DNA of 64,000 bases, from assembly GCA_031213475.1 (NCBI GenBank), contig JARUPZ010000021.1, positions 8,067,420 to 8,131,419 on the forward strand, given 5' to 3'. Shown here one piece after another: positions 60,301 through 64,000 of the stretch. The first letter of the stretch is position 1; each line of letters opens with the position of its first letter. The position numbers and the translations under genes were made by a program. Source of the DNA: Nereocystis luetkeana (Eukaryota; Sar; Phaeophyceae; Laminariales; Laminariaceae). The notes beneath the pieces are model-generated. The model had not been told where the DNA came from, did not search any database, and was given only the letters and a program-made list of their open reading frames with translations.

Positions 60301-63300
60301 TCCTCTCCACTGGGGGCCTTTTTCTCCGTGTCACGAGTTCGTCAAGAAATTCGGCAGCGCGTGTGCGCATAGGCATTGGGGGGGCGTGTCAGGGTCAGCG
60401 TCGCCGTTGAGTCCACCTTTCTCCCTTCTACTCCGCTCATCGAACAATAAAATCAGTGGTGATCTTGACCCTGTGTGCCGCTACGACCGCCAACAGGGGC
60501 ACTCGTAGATTAGGAATTTCGCCAGTGGTTTTTGAATCTCACTAAGCATTTTTGAAGTCTTACATCTTCGCCGATTTATTTCCAGACTTTTGACAAATGC
60601 CCGTCGCTGCTGCGTTCACCGGTAACCCACCGTGACTGTCGTGACGAGCTCATCCACCGCCCGGAAACCTTTCAGGTCTCCGAAGTATCATCTTATGTGT
60701 ACGGGGTCTATCGGTCGGGTCACCAGAGATCCTCCTAGTGCTTAAGCTACGCGCCCCACCACTCCTTGCGTATATCGCATCATGTTTGTACAAATGTTAG
60801 CGAGGGTGAAAAAATAGATCTTATCTTTCTCGTGCGTCAAGATAGTTTTCCCCTAGATTTCTGTTTTCTGCGGGTGCGATTGTCGTACCATGCATTCGCT
60901 TATCGTTTTCGACTCAGCGACTCCCCATTAGCAAGCCATGAGCGTGCTGACCCGCTCCTCGGCCGCGCGTCGACCGAAACGGGCGTGGGTTCATCTCACT
61001 GCTGCAAGGGTGACTGGGGTTGCCCATGGTCCCTCTGCCCAGCTATGTGCGTTGACTCTGCTGCTGTGGGGGTTTCTTTGTACTGAACGGGTGGACGTCC
61101 CTTCTGATTTGAGCGTTCTGCGGGATCGACACTGTATCGATTCGCGTGAAAGCGGGGTAATCTGGCCCTCTGCTTAAGTTGCTTCGTGGTGTGGTGTGAG
61201 TTGACTCTTCCGCGCAGCTGATACTGTCTCGGCTTCCGTCGGGAGGGAGTAATCTGAACCTCGGCTCACACCGAGCTTACTGTGTTGAACGTTCCTCGGC
61301 ACTGCCTCGATTCGGAAAGAAGTGCGGTAATAATCTGGCCCTCGTTTCAGGGTGAGTGTGCCTTTTATCAAGTACTCCTTTCCTCTGGTTACTCGCTGAT
61401 TCCTGCGCGTCTGATATGTCTTGGTGCTTTATGCGGGGGGGGGGGCGTTTGGTTCATGCAAAAATGAGCCTAACGACTTGGCTGAGGATAGGGATCCATG
61501 TGCGCGCGTAACGCTGCGGGAGGCGGGAAGGTGAATGTGTCGGTCACGCGAGGGTTGGTGGGACGAGTGGTCTGGCTTGCTGCAGCCCTGAGCTCCTGCG
61601 TCAAACATTGTTTCCATTTTGCCGTGCGGTCTTTCGCCGGGACGCTGTCTGAATAGATCTGCTGCTTGATTCACTGATTATGAATCTCGGTACTTGACTC
61701 TCACCGTTAAACAGGGCCGGCGACACCGACCCGGGAGTAGGTGCATGGAAATTCCCATGGCCCTCCTGGCGTCTCCGAAAACTGTCTGTTATCCGGTCGC
61801 CCCTGCCTTCCCTCCAATAGGCGCTGCCAGATGGCATAACCCGTATTGTCAGTTTCAGTTGTTGCCGTTCCCCCCGCCCGCCCCGCCTCCGGGTGACCGC
61901 CCCGGCTGCTGACTACATAGTTTCTGCTAAACCGTGCTACGCTCGGCGGCCGTGACGCTCTCCCCCCTCCTCATGCCGCCCCTTTCACCGGCTGCAGCCG
62001 CTGCCTGATACAGCGGTGGCTGGTGCAGCAACGTCGCGGGCGACGACAACGGCGGCAGTGCTTGGAGCTGCTGCTCCGGCACGGCCACCGACTTAGCTGT
62101 GGCACTGGCTAGTAGGTGGGAAAACGTGCAGCTTACCCGCCAGCACATATCGCCGCGCCATGCGAAGCCGCACACGCCAGGCGGAGTCCCCCGCTCCAGC
62201 ATGCAAGTCTCCTTCTCCAATGCCGGCCCGGCCTTGCGTGTGAGCAATCCGCTGCCCTCACGTGAGGGAGATCCGTTCCTCTGAGAGGCTGCTTTTTCGG
62301 GCGTCTGCTTCCAGTTCATCTGACGATCCGTGAGACTAGATCCCCACCAGCTCTCTGGGCCGCGTTAAGGCCAGCGTGGCCATTGAGACGCCTGTGCCGG
62401 TCAGGGGAGCTGCTTATTGGTGCTTCTGGTGTAGGACGGCCCCCTGCCTCCCGAGGTCGATCGTCGTCACCTGCAGACCGACGTTCATGGCTATGATAAG
62501 CACCTCGCGGACCTTGTCCTTGTGGTCCATGGGTGTTTTTTAGTGGCGACGCAGGTAAACCTCGACTGTTTTGTTCATTTGTTCACGCTCCTCCCTTACG
62601 GTGCGAACCCTATTCTTCCACACGGCCTGCGCTGCGTCCATGCCGTAGTCGAGAGTCGTTATGAACGCCGCAAGGAACGTGGCGAAGTGCACTTCCGCAG
62701 GCATGCCCACCGGCTCCTGTTCGGCTGGCAGAGGAGGATAAAAATTCTCTACCGCGAATTCAGACAGGGCCCGAAGCTTCTTTGTGAATACTATGAAGAC
62801 GTAAGGCACCCCGTTGAGCGCCGGAAGGAGGAATGGGCGGGTTACCAAGCCCTGCATGTTAAATCCCCGGTGAGCGATGAAAAACGCTTGGCCCTCCAGC
62901 GGGTGGCATAGGTCGGCCGCCTGCTTTGCGGTAGCGTTTACGCACGCGGAGATCGCAACCTGAAGGATTGCGTCTTCCGGCGCTGGCAGAGGCTGGCATC
63001 CCATGACCCCGCCGGCCCACTAGTTCAACAGGCCGCCGGACAACTTGCTGAAGCGCCTGGGTGTGCTGCGGCTGCTGCTGCTGTGGCTCCTGCTGATGCG
63101 GGTGGACCTGGGTGGTTTCCAGGCATGTCAGCCGGGCCGCGATCGCGTGGTTGCTCGCCAACAGCTGCTGCAGCACAGCCATCGTGGCAAGATTGGCTGC
63201 TGCTGCGGGAAGGCCCGGGACGATTCCCGCGGCTCCGCCTTGGCCGATGCTTCCGGCAGGTGCTCCGGGGCCAGGCAGGCCAGCTCCTTCTCCTTGCTCA

Positions 63301-63575
63301 CCCCCCACGTCGAAGGAAGCGTCCACGACTCCCACCACATCTAGCGGGGGGTCCCCGCCTCCTGTAAGGAGGACCGGCAGGTCGGCCATGACGAAGAAGT
63401 CAATCAGTTGTGTGGGCCTACTACTGCTACGAGCCCTCGTTGTTGCCGCAGCGGCCGTCCAACACCAAGTAGCTCTGGTGGCTAGCCGCTTTCGACTGAC
63501 GTCTGATCTTGCCTAATCTTACGATTCTGCCCATCTTCTTCGGATTCCAAAACCCCTCCACAAACTCCACCTCCC
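57301..63575 (-). mobile_element. DIRS-like tyrosine-recombinase retroelement (copy 2)
   Basis: Same element as 12,929-19,199, inherited by duplication and broken. Terminal repeats lie at 57,301-57,406 and 63,474-63,575. Parts: recombinase 57,712-58,591, RNase H 59,075-59,395, RT about 59,870-60,376, CCCH finger 61,927-62,319, Gag-like 62,859-63,389. Confidence 0.78.
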
Positions 63576-63823
63576 TACCGAAGGCTGCATTTTTATCAGA
63601 AACGCTTACAGTCATTCAAGGGCATAAGTAAATAACGCCGTTAGTCTGGAACTCCCTTAATCAGGGGAAGGGGGTATATTTTTCTGCAGGGTCTCCGTAG
63701 CCCGTCGTAGCGTAGCGCAGCCACACAGCGCTTTCGTTCGTGCTCCCAGCCTCCCCTTGTCAATGAACAATGTAGATGGCTGCATTGGTTTAGCCTTATG
63801 CTGCAAGTTGTGTCTTTATAGAA

Positions 63824-63832
63824 TACCAGGTA
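63824..63832. repeat. TACCAGGTA footprint, absent in copy 1
   Basis: Copy 2 reads GAATACCAGGTACATAG and copy 1 reads AATACATAG (near 19,445), again a CCAGGTA gain at a TA. Confidence 0.9.
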
Positions 63833-64000
63833 CATAGTGTAACTAGGTAACGACACATTATGTCATCTGCATTATGACAACCCAGCCAAGTACCCTCGAA
63901 CTATCCTCCTACGCAATGCTTTTTTGTAGCAACTAGTTACTGCTGTGTCCGTGGTGATTGTTTGCTGCGGTGTATTTGCATGTTATACGTTCCAGTATGT

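Larger units (their letters stand above)
44402..64000 (+). repeat. Segmental duplication, copy 2
   Basis: Direct-orientation partner of bases 1-19,615. It includes exons 5-7 of the cysteine-module gene, so that gene is duplicated at least from intron 4 onward. Copy 2 differs by a SINE at 55,962-56,318, an 11-base local insertion near 49,231, a 7-base insertion near 62,740, and 7-base CCAGGTA-type differences at 56,871 and 63,824. It lacks the 391-base tandem duplication of copy 1. Confidence 0.97.

Overview
This is a eukaryotic nuclear window with few genes, long introns and many repeats. The best supported host gene encodes a small secreted protein built from repeated cysteine modules on short exons (78-113 bases after a signal-peptide exon) with introns of about 430-1030 bases. 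The module type (CSNG, CC, CGxCGG), the intron size, DIRS-like and Ty3-like elements, tRNA-headed SINEs and an internal TTAGGG-type tract together suggest a stramenopile, most likely a brown alga. This is inference from memory of such genomes and is not proven here.

Layout. Bases 1-19,615 and 44,402-64,000 are two directly repeated copies of one segment, about 99% identical by eye. The window starts and ends inside the repeat, so its true ends are not visible. Each copy carries, left to right: the 3' part of the cysteine-module gene, a possible minus-strand exon, a TA-flanked MITE, a 215-base tandem repeat, a decayed Ty3-like remnant, a SINE, a TATA box with a short signal-peptide ORF, and a minus-strand DIRS-like retroelement. 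Copy 1 alone has a 391-base tandem duplication. Copy 2 alone has a SINE insertion.

The middle (19.6-44.4 kb) is single copy here. It holds an LTR element (20,664-29,814) in which only an integrase region and large tandem repeats are recognised, then a repeat-rich stretch with MITEs, SINEs, a telomere-like tract and microsatellites, and finally the complete cysteine-module gene (41,202-46,556), whose last exons lie in copy 2. Copy 1 therefore holds the tail of a second gene copy, whose start would lie left of the window.

The most unusual signal is a 9-base motif, TACCWGGTA, present at 15 distinct positions (about 0.5 expected by chance). At three of them the two copies differ by exactly a 7-base presence/absence at a TA. 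This looks like a footprint of an unseen TA-targeting DNA transposon. Also notable are the symmetric A+B exon pairs of the cysteine gene, two SINE families with different tRNA heads over a related core, and a primer binding site matching 29 bases of tRNA geometry, well past the usual 18.
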